Part shown: positions 11,030 through 22,409 of the stretch, one piece after another
Numbering within the stretch: the stretch's first letter is position 1
Layout: the number at the start of each line of letters is the position of its first letter
From: Caprimulgus europaeus
Taxonomy: Eukaryota; Chordata; Aves; Caprimulgiformes; Caprimulgidae
Reading direction: 5' to 3'
NCBI GenBank assembly: GCA_907165065.1
Contig: OU015527.1
Location: 22,643,686 to 22,707,685 of the forward strand
Length of the DNA stretch: 64,000 bases
Translations under genes and position numbers: made by a program
Notes under the pieces: generated by a model
Told to the model about the DNA's origin: nothing
What the model saw: the letters and a program-made list of their open reading frames with translations, nothing else
The model's database searches: none

Positions 11030-13229
11030 GCTTAGTAGACAGAGGAACCTATCCACTCCAAACTGAAGCTAAAGAGTAAAAACTATGAAAATCATCCAGT
11101 TAAACCAGAGACCTAGACAAGTGTTGCCCACAACGGAATTTAAATAGGCCATATTATATTATTTAACCTGATATAGATGCTTACATAGAGAAGGAAACCA
11201 CATGTTGTATTTCAGCATAAAATGGCAAAGTCAAACCTGTAACTTTCCAGAATTTTCAAGAATCAGTCCTCCACAGTCAAAACAACTCCCTGACTAAAAA
11301 TAGGAAAAAGGACCTTTCACATCCCACCTGTTGCCTTTATTCCTACCTTTCAAAGACCTTTGGGGCAGAGGGTGACTGGATGGGGTGGTGGAGCTACATT
11401 CAAAGATCAAATGTGAAAACCTTTAGAAGTCTAAGACTCGCTCTATATAAATTCTCATTAGAATCACTAGGAATTTAGCCCATGTAACTTCTATGGACAA
11501 AAATGTACAACTGCTCTGAAATGCAACAAGATTTCAATTTAATTTTCAACTCAATAGTAGCCCTAAAGAAGTAACTTGTCTTCCTAACTGCACAATTTTT
11601 ATACTGTAGTAATAGCTTACCTACAAAATATTTAATTCTTACAGACTTTCTTAGTAAAGAGTTGAAACAGCAACTTGACTTAATCAACTATATAACTTTA
11701 AATCATATAAATTATCGTTATAATGTCAATAAACCATTTCGAAAAAAATAATTTAGATACGCTGATGCACAAACTTCAAAAATCACAATAGCCAGTCTCT
11801 GAGCCACAACCTATCTTTCAGAAAAAGAAAAAACAATTTTATACCATGACTCCCACAGTAATGTAGGTGCAAAGCAAGGAGTGATCAACCTGGAATTTCA
11901 GTTTAGGATTTATTATACTTCTATCACAAAAATCAAGGTGAACTAGAGGTGAATCAAATAGTTTAACCTGCTCTATAGGTCAGGGAGATGACAAAATAAG
12001 TTTCACATAGGAGAACCTGGAGATCTCTAATAAGCCCCTTTAATTAATATACTACTTCTAGAAATTGCAAGTCTTAAAATGTGCATGTTCACCTGGTAAA
12101 AAATTCCCCAGAAACCTTCTTCACATTGTTATTCTATGTAAACATAGGGAGTTTCTTCATAGAGAATTGGTGATTAAGGAAGATCAACAACATTCTCAGC
12201 TTTCACTAGCCAATATATCTGCCATGACACCTATTTGCTCTCCTGTCTCATACTTAAGCCTCTAAAACTGCATCCTCATTTTTTTTACTGCACACTTAAG
12301 TATCTGAATGGAGTTTTTTCCTCTTTCTCAGAACAACAAGTCTCTAATACCACAGCTGCAATACCCCCTTAAAGAGAAAAAAGGTTTGTATTTTTTATTC
12401 TTGTGGTGCTGCAGTTAAGGACTCTGTTGGACCAGTAAATAGCAAAATCTCCAGGATGATGGTAAATACCACGTTTGTCAACTGAAACCAAAGTAGTTGC
12501 CTCAGCGAATGGCACTTAAGGTCAGGCACATCAGCAGCAGTAGCTAATCAATTAGTGAGGAACATCTGGATAATGCAGACTATTAGTAATCATGTTCATC
12601 TTATCATTCCAGTTGCCTCACTACACATTTGAAGAACTTATCAGAACATACTAATTTGCTTCACATACTACCCTCAAAAATCCATTTCAAATGCTACACA
12701 TTCATAAACATTCTCACAAATTACACTTCAATGAACACCTGTGTGAGGAATAACTAAATTACTTGCTGTAAAGAATTATAACTTAAAATGGATGCCTCCA
12801 GAAAACATCTTAGAGAAGAATCAGTTTTAAAATACACTTCTTGAGGAAACAAGAAGCAACTTTGGACTAAGTATAAAAAAAATCTTTGTGTTATACACAA
12901 ATAGAAATTAACTCATATATATTGAAAAATGCTATCAGAATGTCCTACAGTGTATGCTTGCTAACAAAGATGTTTCCTTGAACAGTTGTTCCTTATCAAC
13001 TAACTTGAGAGGATTAAAGACACCTAAAAATTTAATTATACTATAGGAATGGGAGGACAATCAGTTGTTTGCTACTTCAGAAATACTTGCTATCTCCTTG
13101 CACACAGCACATTGAAATGGCTTGTCTTGAGAACAGCACACAGCAATTCAGTTCTGGATAGTCAGCTGATTTTTCAGGTTCCAGTTCTACCTTATACTAA
13201 AGGAGATAAAACAACCTGAACAGGATCAG
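11030..13229. other. Non-coding region left of the CpG island
   Basis: AT-rich, unique-looking sequence. No exon, repeat family or RNA gene was recognised. If the adjacent CpG island fires leftwards, this would be the first intron of that transcript, but no splice-bounded coding segment was found. Confidence 0.45.
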
Positions 13230-13765
13230 ATGCTTATGTCTCCCGAATTAACCTCGCTGAGCTCTCGTTCACCTTGCAGGCCACCCCATGCAGAAGCAAG
13301 GCTTCCACCCGTGTGGGTACATGAGACCCCTCGGGATTCCCAGCGACGACCTCACGCCCAGGCTGTGGTCTCCTTTGCCCTCTACATTTACGAACGGCGG
13401 CTGAACAGCGCCGGCGGTTAGGCACGAAACTGGCCCGGGGCGCTCGCTGCCCTACTGCCGGAGATCGCCCCCTTCCCCACCTGCGCTGCAGGGCCCAAGG
13501 ATGACGAGTTGGGGGCACCGGGCGGCGCCTGTGAGGTCCCGCCCCGAGCGGGCCCACCGCCCTCCTCCACCCCTACCTGCAGTACCCACGCCGGTACCTG
13601 AGGCCGCGCCTCCGCCTCCTCCGTGCGCCCCGCAGTCGCTGCCACGGCTCCCGCGCCGTCTCTTGCCGAGTCGGTCGGGGGCCCGGCCGCTGCCGTCCGG
13701 GCCGGGCCTACACCGCCTGCCCGTGCGATCGCTTTCGGGAGCGTCGGCCCGGCGTCCTCCACCCA

Positions 13766-13858
13766 TCACAGGGCGAATTCCCCGCGCGCCCTTGGCCTGT
13801 TCTGCGCCCGCGCCGCTGTCGCATACTTCCGCGCTCCGCGACCCTCGCCGTCCGCCAT
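13766..13858 (-). CDS. Short ORF with strong start context in the CpG island (uORF or first exon?)
   Basis: On the minus strand an ATG at 13858 lies in a strong Kozak context (A at -3, G at +4). It starts a 30-codon frame beginning MADGEGRGARK and ending in TGA at 13768-13766. The start codon overlaps the YY1 motif, an arrangement seen at many housekeeping first exons. A weak donor-like GTATGC follows the Lys codon, so the frame might be the start of a spliced protein rather than a complete 30-residue peptide. I do not recognise the peptide. It could also be chance. Confidence 0.25.
   Translation of the reverse strand: MADGEGRGARKYATAARAQNRPRARGEFAL
13825..13831 (-). promoter_or_regulatory. 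ETS/GABPA-type motif
   Basis: ACTTCCG on plus, CGGAAGT on minus, which is the core of ETS-family sites. It lies 25 bp from a YY1 motif within the CpG island. Confidence 0.5.
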
Positions 13859-13861
13859 GTT
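13852..13861 (+). promoter_or_regulatory. YY1-type motif
   Basis: CCGCCATGTT matches the YY1 consensus CCGCCATNTT exactly. Such sites often lie just downstream of transcription starts and overlap an ATG on the opposite strand, as here. Confidence 0.5.
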
Positions 13862-14004
13862 CTACTCCCCTGGGTCGCTGCGGCCCGCCCGCACAGTACC
13901 GACTCCGGGGGCGGGTGACGCGCTGTGAAGCTGGACCAGCCCCACGAAGGGCGGGACGGAAGGGACCAGCCCTGCCCCACAGAGCGCAGGGAGTCTGGCC
14001 CGCC

Positions 14005-14011
14005 TACGTCA
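14005..14011 (+). promoter_or_regulatory. CRE-like site
   Basis: TACGTCA contains the CRE half-site ACGTCA (ATF/CREB family). Its position inside the CpG island supports a promoter role. Confidence 0.4.
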
Positions 14012-14085
14012 CCGCCACGCGCAGAAGAGGCGGCGACGCAGCCAAGCCACGCGCTGGCAGCAGCGGGGTGCGCCGACAATCTCAA

Positions 14086-14096
14086 GCGCCTGCGCA
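14086..14096 (+). promoter_or_regulatory. NRF1-like palindrome
   Basis: GCGCCTGCGCA is one base away from the NRF1 consensus GCGCATGCGC. NRF1 sites are enriched in CpG-island promoters of housekeeping genes. Confidence 0.4.
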
Positions 14097-14515
14097 CTGG
14101 GGTGCAGGCCGTTGGCCCCCGGTCAGCGGCCGGGAGCGGAGACGGGCGCGTCCCCCGCCCCTTTAGTTTCGGTTTATTGCCCTCCGCCCGTGCCGCAGCA
14201 CGGCAGAGACCACAGGGCAGACCGGTGCTCTCTGGCCCCAGCAGCGGGTACAGCGCCTGCGCCCGGGGCCATCGGGGGGATTCCCACTCCGACAGCCCCT
14301 GCCCGCTGCGACGCTGCTCCGTCCCCAGAGCTTACAACGGAGCAGAGCAAACACTCGCAGGCAGCGCGGAACTGAAGCACCAGGCAGGAAACACCCCCGG
14401 CAGGAAACACGAGGGTGGGAAGCAGGCTAAAGGGACGGCTGTGCCTTGGAAGTCCGTCCTGCTGCCGCCGGCGGGGGGTACCGGGGCCTCTGTGATCTTA
14501 AACGAAAGATGACAA

Positions 14516-15065
14516 AAGCCATCGAGCCTCCCAACAACGGCTGCGTGCAGTCTGCTCAGCTCATACCTACAGGCTCTGGCTTTTCATCTGCTTTCCTGAG
14601 ATGCGAAAGGGGTGAGACTGACTAGACTAAAGTCAGCAAAACCCAGAGAGCAATGTTACCTGCTGATGAGTCTAAATTAGAGAAACATGATCAGCCTTTT
14701 GCTACTAGTGTGAGAAAGGAGACTATCAGTTGATGAAGAACTGCTCAGCAAATGGAACAAATAAAGTATCAGAGACCTGATTTACTCCATCTATTCCCTT
14801 CAAGTAACATAACATTACCCTAACTATTTTCACTGTTCAAACCTGCCTCCATTCTCTGTACTTTAGTCTAATTTTTAGTTTCCCCAAATCTGATCCAGGA
14901 AAACAAAATATACCATTGGCTGTCGACATAAAGAATTAATGCTATAAAGGAGATAACTCACCAGGCATAACAGCGGTTTAAAATCAGTAAATTATATCCT
15001 TGCAGCTACTAGAGGTGAAATGAAAAAAGCATGAAGCTACTGAGACAGTATAGGCAAAATTAACT
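14516..15065. other. Non-coding spacer
   Basis: AT-rich sequence between the CpG island and a CR1 fragment. Nothing was recognised. Confidence 0.45.
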
Positions 15066-15412
15066 GAAACTAAGGAGCAGCTCTGAAGAGAAGGGCTTGG
15101 GAGTGGTGGCAGATAAGAAGCTCAACATGAGCCGGCAATGTGACCTTGCAGCCCAGAAGGCCAATAACCGTATCCTGGGCTGCATCAGGAGAAGCGTGGC
15201 CAGCAGGTCGAGGGAGGTGATTCTCCCCCTCTACTCCGCTCTCGTAAGGCCCCATCTCCTCCCTGGAAGTGTTTAAGGCCAGGTTGGATGGGGCTTTGAG
15301 CAACCTGGTCTCGTGGAAGGTGTCCCTGCTCATGGCAGGGGGGTTGGAACCGGATGATCTTTAAGGTCCCTTCCAACTCTAACCATTCTATGATTCTATG
15401 ATACTATATTGA
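15066..15412 (+). mobile_element. CR1 LINE 3' end with internal deletion
   Basis: The first part (15066-15253) matches the CR1 ORF2 tail seen at 46215-46390. At GGCCCC (15248-15253) the sequence jumps directly to the element's 3' UTR segment and proceeds to the terminal ATTCTATGATTCTATGAT repeats. About 350 bp present in the copies at 46.1 and 49.1 kb are missing. The copy is otherwise close to those two. Confidence 0.93.
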
Positions 15413-17182
15413 CTAATCAAAGATATGAAGGCATGCTTTACATAAAGTTTCTAGAATAAATACAAAAAAGTCCAACAATTAATAAAAATTTTTAGATAAA
15501 TAAAAAATTAAATCCTGCATTTTATCTTTAAATTATATTCCTACCAAAATGAACAGATGCTGTCTCTTAGTAATAGCAGAATAAATCAGAACTCTCAGTT
15601 TCTAAGTAATTCATACTGAAAACCAATAAGCAGTTCAAAAACTGACACAAAAATATAGGCATATGTGAAATACAAGCAAAGAGTGGCAGAGAATTGAAGT
15701 TGTACCCTTGTACTGTAACCAGCTGCTTTTAGGAAGCACTGCTCATGATTTTTTTTTTTTAAAGGTATATCCATATACACAAGCCCTTCAAAAAATTAAA
15801 AACCAGAAGAGACATCCAGTTGGCCTATCCCCTCCAGTGACACTAAGTGAGTATTACTGCTCTATTTTCTCTTTCAAAACAAGAGCACAAGTTAAGTGGC
15901 ACATCTGAGAAAAGCACAGATGTCTGTTCTGAAGATTGCTCACTGTTTTTCCAAACAAGTTGTCATTTTAATCAGAGGATCAACTAGAACTTCCTATAAA
16001 ATGCAAGGCAAACAGCTTCATGTATTCTCACAGAAAAATCAAAGCTCATACCAAATAAAACTGACATTTGAGGCAAAACATGTCTTTAAAATACACAAAA
16101 CCCCACATTCTTTGTTTTTTTGTACTAGTTCCATTTTAGTCAGCTTTTGCAGTTGGAGTTCTCATTTGGTGCAGAATGAATGTCAGTGAGAAAGATTGCT
16201 TTCTCCTACCATCCCTAAATATGCAAAAAAGTAAAGTTGTGGCCCAGGTTCTCCATTAATACGGAGGCAGGTGGTGTGCCAAACAACTGAAAAGGCTATG
16301 CACTCTTCTGAAATTTCAACCTAGGTAAGCTGCCACACCCCTTCCCACTCCCTCCCCCCAAACCTGTGAAGCACCCAACAAACAGAGTTTCAAACAAGGC
16401 TTAAAACGGTTATAATTACAGAACAGATCTAATTCTATGAAATAGAACTAAGGGAAGACAATCAATATATCACAGAGGTGATCTTCCCTGTAATGACAGA
16501 AAAGGAAGAATGTTAAAAGGGAATACCAGTGTTAAGTTGGTGTACTAGGATGGTTCCAAAAGAAAATTTCCCCCACCTGCTCCTCACTCAAGAATCTTAC
16601 AGGAACCAAGTGAAAAAGGACAAAAAAAAAAAAAAAAGGCAGTAAATACTACTGAAAATAGTTAACCAGTTAATCAACTGGAAACTTAAAATAATTTTGC
16701 TGTGTTCTGGATAGCATGCTTGACTAATAACTGTAGGTTAAACCAGGCCCCAAATCTAGGATGTTACCTAAAAATAAAATTACATTTTAAAAAAAGAAAA
16801 AAAGAGGATGGGGAAAAAGAGTGAGAGGGGGGAAAAAAAACAGGGAAGAAGAGCAATAAAAGAAACTTGCAAACAAATGTAGCTCTGAGATAAGCTGGAA
16901 CAACTATAAGATTAACTTACTCGAGAATTTCAAAAGAAGTATTTATGCATTTATCAAGATACTGTGATGCAAGTCACATTCTACTTCCCAAGAAAGATAA
17001 GTTAAAATTTGACTATTACATGCCCTTTTCCAGGCATGTCAAGCCAAAAAAAAGTTAGTTAGTTTACTGCCAAGTGTCACACTTGCAAACAATGTAATAC
17101 ATGTTACATGTTGAACAAATATTTATCAATTTGCATTATTTAAGGAGAGGCAAGCTTAAGATAAAACCATCAACAACAGCAG
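15413..17182. other. Non-coding AT-rich region
   Basis: No gene was recognised. Homopolymer runs occur at about 15750 (T) and 16622-16637 (A). Purine-rich text lies at about 16785-16865. The A-run is not preceded by any recognisable cDNA-like sequence, so no processed pseudogene is called. Confidence 0.45.
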
Positions 17183-18399
17183 TGTCCTGGTTTTGCTGGC
17201 ATAGAATAATAGAATTAATTCTTGGTCAGAAAAGCTGCATTTTAAGAACACTGCAGCACCCAGTTTGATGAGAACAAAGTTGATAAGATGCTTGTGTGTG
17301 ACTACTCAAGGTATGTGGGTTTCCATAGTGATCAAGGTCTTTAGCAGTTTACAGTTAGCCTGGTGCTAAGGCCAGGAGGAGTGAAAGCCGGGGCAGCTGA
17401 CCCAAGCTGGCCAACAGAAGTATTCCATACATAAATGTCAGGCTTACAAATTGCAAAGTTTGTGTGGTGGTTTGAGTGGATTCACCCTTTTTGCTTGCAG
17501 CTTGCAGCCAAACACAGCCTGCTCTCTCACCCTCCCCTCACCCAGGAAGCAGGGGAGAGAATTGGAAGGAAAAGGGCAAGGAAACTCATGGGTTGAGATA
17601 AAAACTATTTACTAATTAAAATTAAATTATAATGATAACAACAGTGATAACAGAATTATACAAATGAGTGATGCACAGTGCAGTCACTCACCACCCACTG
17701 ACCGATGCCCGGCCTGTGCCAGCCAGCGATCCCAGAGCCGAGACAGCCCCAAAACTGAAACCCCAGAAGAGCGAGAGCACAAGCGATCCCCGAGAGAATC
17801 CCCCTGTCTTCCAGCCAGCCCTGGTTCATATACTGGCATGATGGGATATGATCTGGAATATTTCATTGGCACATCCAAATGCCAGTTCTGGGCTTTGCTA
17901 TTCACTGCGCTTCTCCCTCCCAGTCCTAATGCAGCTGGGAACCAGCCAAACATGGTGGCCTTGAGCTCCAGCAGCAACTAATGACTTTAGTACTTTTATC
18001 AACATTCCTCTCATAACAAGTCTTACACTGAAACTAAAACACAGCTATTCTAACTGCTAAGAAGAAAATTAACTCTGTCCTAGTCAAACCAGGACAGTTT
18101 GCTATGGATGACCTCTCTTCCTCAATGGCCATCATCCCTGGAGGATCTTGCCCATCTTTCTGCTCCCAAGACCTCCCTTCCTGCTTGTTGTGACCATTGT
18201 GTTTTTGTCAGCTGAGTATAACTTTGTGTATTTTATATTAGTATTAGTATTAATAATAGATTAGTAATATAAATAATTAGTATTATTTCACTGAATGTTT
18301 TCATTTCAACCCACAGGTCTCCTTTCTTTTTCCCCAATTCCCCTGCCTAGGGGTGGGGAGGGGTCACTGAGTGATAGAACAACTGCCTAAACCAACACA
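17183..18399 (+). mobile_element. ERV LTR (outer), split by a nested LTR
   Basis: The 5' half (17183-17462) begins TGTCCTGG and contains the avian LTR text around 17430 (TATTCCATAC). The 3' half (18097-18399) contains the CAACCCACAGG region and ends AACACA. Together they form a solo LTR of about 580 bp. Flanks are AGCAG (17178-17182) and AACAG (18400-18404), a target duplication with one mismatch. No internal retroviral genes adjoin it. Confidence 0.75.
17463..18096 (-). mobile_element. Nested solo LTR, opposite orientation, TSD GTTTG
   Basis: The element has TG...CA ends (TGTGGTGG at 17463 and CCAGGACA ending at 18096 on plus). It is flanked on both sides by GTTTG (17458-17462 and 18097-18101), a perfect 5-bp target duplication within the outer LTR. 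On the minus strand it closely matches the LTR at 33474-34113. A 105-codon plus frame and a 97-codon minus frame run through it, but these are LTR sequence, not genes. The insertion is younger than the outer LTR. Confidence 0.9.
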
Positions 18400-21300
18400 A
18401 ACAGGAACAAGAAAGCAAGTCTTAAAAGCAGTTCAGTGTCAAACCGTTTCCCTTCGGTATGCCACACTTATGCTACTGATCCAAGTATCCTTCAGCATTT
18501 AACATCCAGCACTCTACTGACTTAAAGCAAGGTAATCTGAGAATGTGTCAAAAAAAGGTTAGGAAAACGCTGGCACATTACTAGACAGGTTGGTATTTTA
18601 AGGCTGCAGCACTGAACAGAAGTTTATTTTATGTAAAACCTGAAGTTCTCAGCTCCAATACAGGAAATACAGCTACTGCAAAAAGGCTTTTAACACTAGT
18701 TAAGTGCTCTGTATAAAGCACTTACAAGGCTCTAAGGCTAGGGCTTTATAAACTAGAGCCTTATAAGCTTAGTTCATTAGATAAGGCTCTAAAGGCAGAA
18801 GCAACAAGATATCCCACCTTACCGAAAAAATTAGCAAAAACATTGCTGTTCTTTATTAACTGAGGGTGTCAAATAGCAAATCACAAACATTTAGGATAGC
18901 AAAGCAATACAAGCAAAAATAAAAACAGCACTAAAGACAAACTTCTCCTTAACTGACTGAAAGATTGTCTTGAGTAAAATGTATTTCTTAATATGCCAGA
19001 GAGACAGTTCAAAGAGTAACTCTGAAAAGTGACTCCTATACCTGCAAAACAAACAGTCTTTGTATAGTAAAAGCAATGCATAAAAAACTCCAATGCATAT
19101 GTATCTTGTGAAGGAAACATTTATGTAAGCCTCACCTTTTCACTGTCATCATTACAAATGTGATCTTGATGGATTGAGTGGCATTGAAAGGATGTACCAA
19201 TGCTACCTACAAAAGGGGAGGGGGAGGAAAAAAACAACATTAAAATGATAACCCAGTTTCTATGAATGCTGAAAATAAAGAAAAAATTAGCAAACATTAT
19301 TTTTTCCCCACACAGAACAGAGATTTTAGTTGCCAAACAGCTATGTCTGACAAGTCATGCATTTAATTTTGGTAACGGAATAAGCATCAGAGAGACATTT
19401 TGCACAATGTGCCAACAATGTCTTCACATATATTTTTTCTAAACATTTAAACCGAATAAAATTAGAACTAGTTCATCAATCCAAAACAAACAAGTGCAGT
19501 GAAATACATAAGAGCACATATACACAAGGAGAAGCTACACACATACTTCAGGTTTAGGCAGTGTGGTCCTGACCCATATCCTTTACTACAGCAAATTTTC
19601 AGCACCCTTAGTAGCCACAAAACAGCAGTCTCTTTACAGTGATAAGAGTGAGTGGAAAAATACAAGGTCAAAGCAGAAAACTTTTACATTTTTCTGCTCT
19701 TCCCCACAAGTTTCTTGTGGTCCTTCTGTTAAAATTTTAAAATGTTAGTAGTCCTGTTCTGTAACATTTACAACAAATTCCAACACAAAAAGTTTGTCAC
19801 AAAGCATTTCAGTCCCTGTGTTGTTTTGGACCTGGAGAGAACCGATCAAAGAAGATGATAATCATTTAAGCAGGCAGCCAGTGATAGCCAGAAATCATGG
19901 CAAATTACACAAGCCCCTGCTAATCCCTCTGTATGGCTGGGGGCAGAGAGGGAAAGGAGAGTTTATCACTGCTTACTGTCGTTACTAGTCAGGTAAGAAA
20001 CAATATATTTAGCATTACAATTGCATTTCCCCCTCTGAATTCTAGAACAGAAAGTAAAGAATGGGAGAGAGGGAAAATCAGTTTCCTTCTCCTTCACTCA
20101 TTTGAGTTATGCACAGACACACACACTCACTCTTTAACCAGACTGGACCTGCTTGAAGAATAAGTTCCTGAACTCAAAGGAATTTACTGTCTGGTATTTC
20201 AACCTCAATTGCTACCACTATCATCATGCCACATGAATTCTATCTAAGTTCATGGTGGTAGATTTCCCTTCTTATCTTAGCAGTAGTACACAGTATGGAA
20301 AAAGTGGTAGTGTACTGCACAGGCAACTGCCCCAGCATTCAGCAAGAACATGTTGCGCCCTATCCAGCACTCAGCATCTGGATGTTGCTCATTCATGAGC
20401 TTGAGTCAATTCACATAATTTTAGGCTTGATTCACACTACTTGCAGACTAGCTGGCTTTACCACAGCTACTGGGAAACAATTCATGTCACACCTGCATGT
20501 AGATACTGTCTTGGGGCTTCCAAGATCCACTGAACAGCTAATAGTGTCCATTTTTTTTCCGTTCAAAACTGTGAAGTCGCACATGCTATCTGAACACAAT
20601 TCAATCAGACAAACTTGTAAAAAAGTTTCCTCATCCACTTAATTATTTTTCCAAAGCAAAACTCCATCAAATCAAATTTAATCCACAAGAAAATTCCAAC
20701 ACACCCTGGCCTTATTAAAAGGAGAGCATTCAATTTCCTTTTTTCTCTGAAAGGTACTATTAAAACTTTCATCCCAAAATGCAATACACTTACGATTTCT
20801 TTCTTTTTCATACCTGAGTTGCTTTTAAACCAAACAATTCTTAAATCAGTTTTCAATGTGTAAGAGTGCACACTGCTATCTTAAAGAAGTTCACCAGTAG
20901 CATATTTTATCACATATGCTTCCTAAATCTCCTAAAAGGGGTGGTCAAAAAAGGCAATGTATAGCTCTATATTTGGGAACATACTGAGGAGGTAGTTTAC
21001 TTGCTTTGACTTTTATACCAACATAAAAAGTCTCTAAGACTTGATTGGGGGAGTGCTAGTGAAAGTGATAGACCTCTCAGTGCTTATTGAATTGTAATTC
21101 AAGAGTCGTAGATGTCAGTCATTGGACTTCAGGTTTATAATCCACAGCGTTATAGATGAGCAGAATAATATGCATTGTAGTATCATGGAAAATTGATTTG
21201 ATGGCCTACCATTGACTATTTTACTGCACTACTAGTTTCCTAATAATGTGTTCATTAACTGATAAACTTAATTGCTTTGCATCAACTATGTCTCAAGTCT

Positions 21301-22238
21301 CCCATTACAGGCGTGTCAGTAGGGCAGACGTGGTGCAGTAAGATCAATGCCACTTATCTCTGTATGTCCCTTACTTACACCACAGTTACTAGGAAGGTAA
21401 TTATGGACTTAGTTAAGGATCAGACAGCAAGACCCTATGAACAACTAAGAAAGTCTGGTTTTAGGTAAGGTCTGTAGTTACGTAAGAATCCTGAGAAACA
21501 CAGTAAATGTGATTTCTGAGCAAAACTGTCTCCAAAGCCTTGTTACTTATTACTTGGAGATCTGCAGAGAGAAACATGTTCTTTGACAGAATGGTGTCTC
21601 TGGGCAAAATACAGCCCATGTTAAAACATGAAAGTTAAGAAAAGTCTTTGTTGGAGGGAATAGCAGACAGATAAGATAGTAATGCATTACCACAAGAATG
21701 AAATTATTGAACTAGGTAAGCATAAATAATTAGCAACATGAATAGGCAGGCTATGTAAAAGAAGACTCATGAACACTGGAAAATAGGTAGGCTTGCAAAT
21801 TAAAATATTACATATATAGTTTATATAAAATGCCAGTTCATACTCCCAGGCTTTAATACTAGAAATGCAAGGTTCATTGTCTTGTTCCCTCTGTCTCTAC
21901 AAATCGCTGCAGAACTTGCAAGCTGACAGAGATTCTGTAAGCAAAATATCCCCAACATGGAAACTGACTTTTATTCAGAGTCATTAGGTTTAAAAACCAA
22001 AAACTCCTCAAAAAAACCCCTTACATTGTTGTTAAAATAACAAGTGTCAGGAAGACACTTGAAGGGGAAAGAGAGAGTTTACTACAACAGTCAGAGCTTC
22101 TCCACATACTTTGCTGTAAAGGCTAAGAAGACAATGCACATCTCAATTCAATCCTCTAGCATGTCCTTGTAAGACTGCAAATAACCACACCCAACATTTA
22201 CAGTAACATTAAACCTATATTGTCCATTATGCCTTTTG
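18400..22238. other. Non-coding AT-rich region
   Basis: About 3.8 kb in which no exon, RNA gene or repeat family was recognised. Frames of up to 115 codons (for example 20295-20642 plus) lack domains and have overlapping shadow frames. Confidence 0.45.
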
Positions 22239-22341
22239 TTTAAATTTTTGCTGGAGATCACAATGAAGCAAACCCACATTTTTTATATCATTGTTGTTTA
22301 AACTTTTTTGTTCATTTAAGTTTTTGCTGGAGATCACAATG
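22239..22341. repeat. Short direct repeat, ~27 bp, ~76 bp apart
   Basis: TTTTTGCTGGAGATCACAAT occurs within both 22239-22265 and 22314-22341, with one substitution in the lead-in. It is probably a local duplication. It sits immediately upstream of a perfect inverted repeat. Confidence 0.7.
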
Positions 22342-22350
22342 CATCAAAAT

Positions 22351-22409
22351 TCTGGCTTCTGAGAATTCACCGCCACTTCTGCACTACTCAGCATTTCTCA
22401 GAAGCCAGA
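22351..22409. repeat. Perfect 15-bp inverted repeat (hairpin)
   Basis: TCTGGCTTCTGAGAA at 22351-22365 pairs perfectly with TTCTCAGAAGCCAGA at 22395-22409 across a 29-nt loop. One wobble and two A-U pairs extend the stem outward. It could be the core of a decayed palindromic element or a structured RNA segment. No supporting context was seen. Confidence 0.7.

Larger units (their letters stand above)
13230..14515. promoter_or_regulatory. CpG island, probable promoter (possibly bidirectional)
   Basis: The base composition changes abruptly from AT-rich to very GC- and CpG-rich for about 1.3 kb, then back. Motifs typical of TATA-less housekeeping promoters are present: ETS (13825-13831), YY1 (13852-13861), CRE (14005-14011) and an NRF1-like palindrome (14086-14096). 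Long frames run through it on both strands (for example 221 codons on plus from 13501). They are Pro/Arg/Ala-rich, overlap one another and have no domain, as expected when GC-rich DNA lacks stops. The gene driven from here is not identified. Confidence 0.75.

Noticed and set aside
13501-14166. 221-codon plus-strand reading frame in the CpG island
   Set aside because: Pro/Arg/Ala-rich, overlapped by long frames on both strands, no domain. It is explained by few stop codons in GC-rich DNA.
16622-16637. Poly-A run as the tail of a processed pseudogene
   Set aside because: The preceding sequence has no coding similarity and no flanking duplication.
17664-17981. 105-codon plus frame and its 97-codon minus partner
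   Set aside because: Both are inside the nested LTR. Apparent conservation with 33593-33832 reflects LTR similarity, not a gene.
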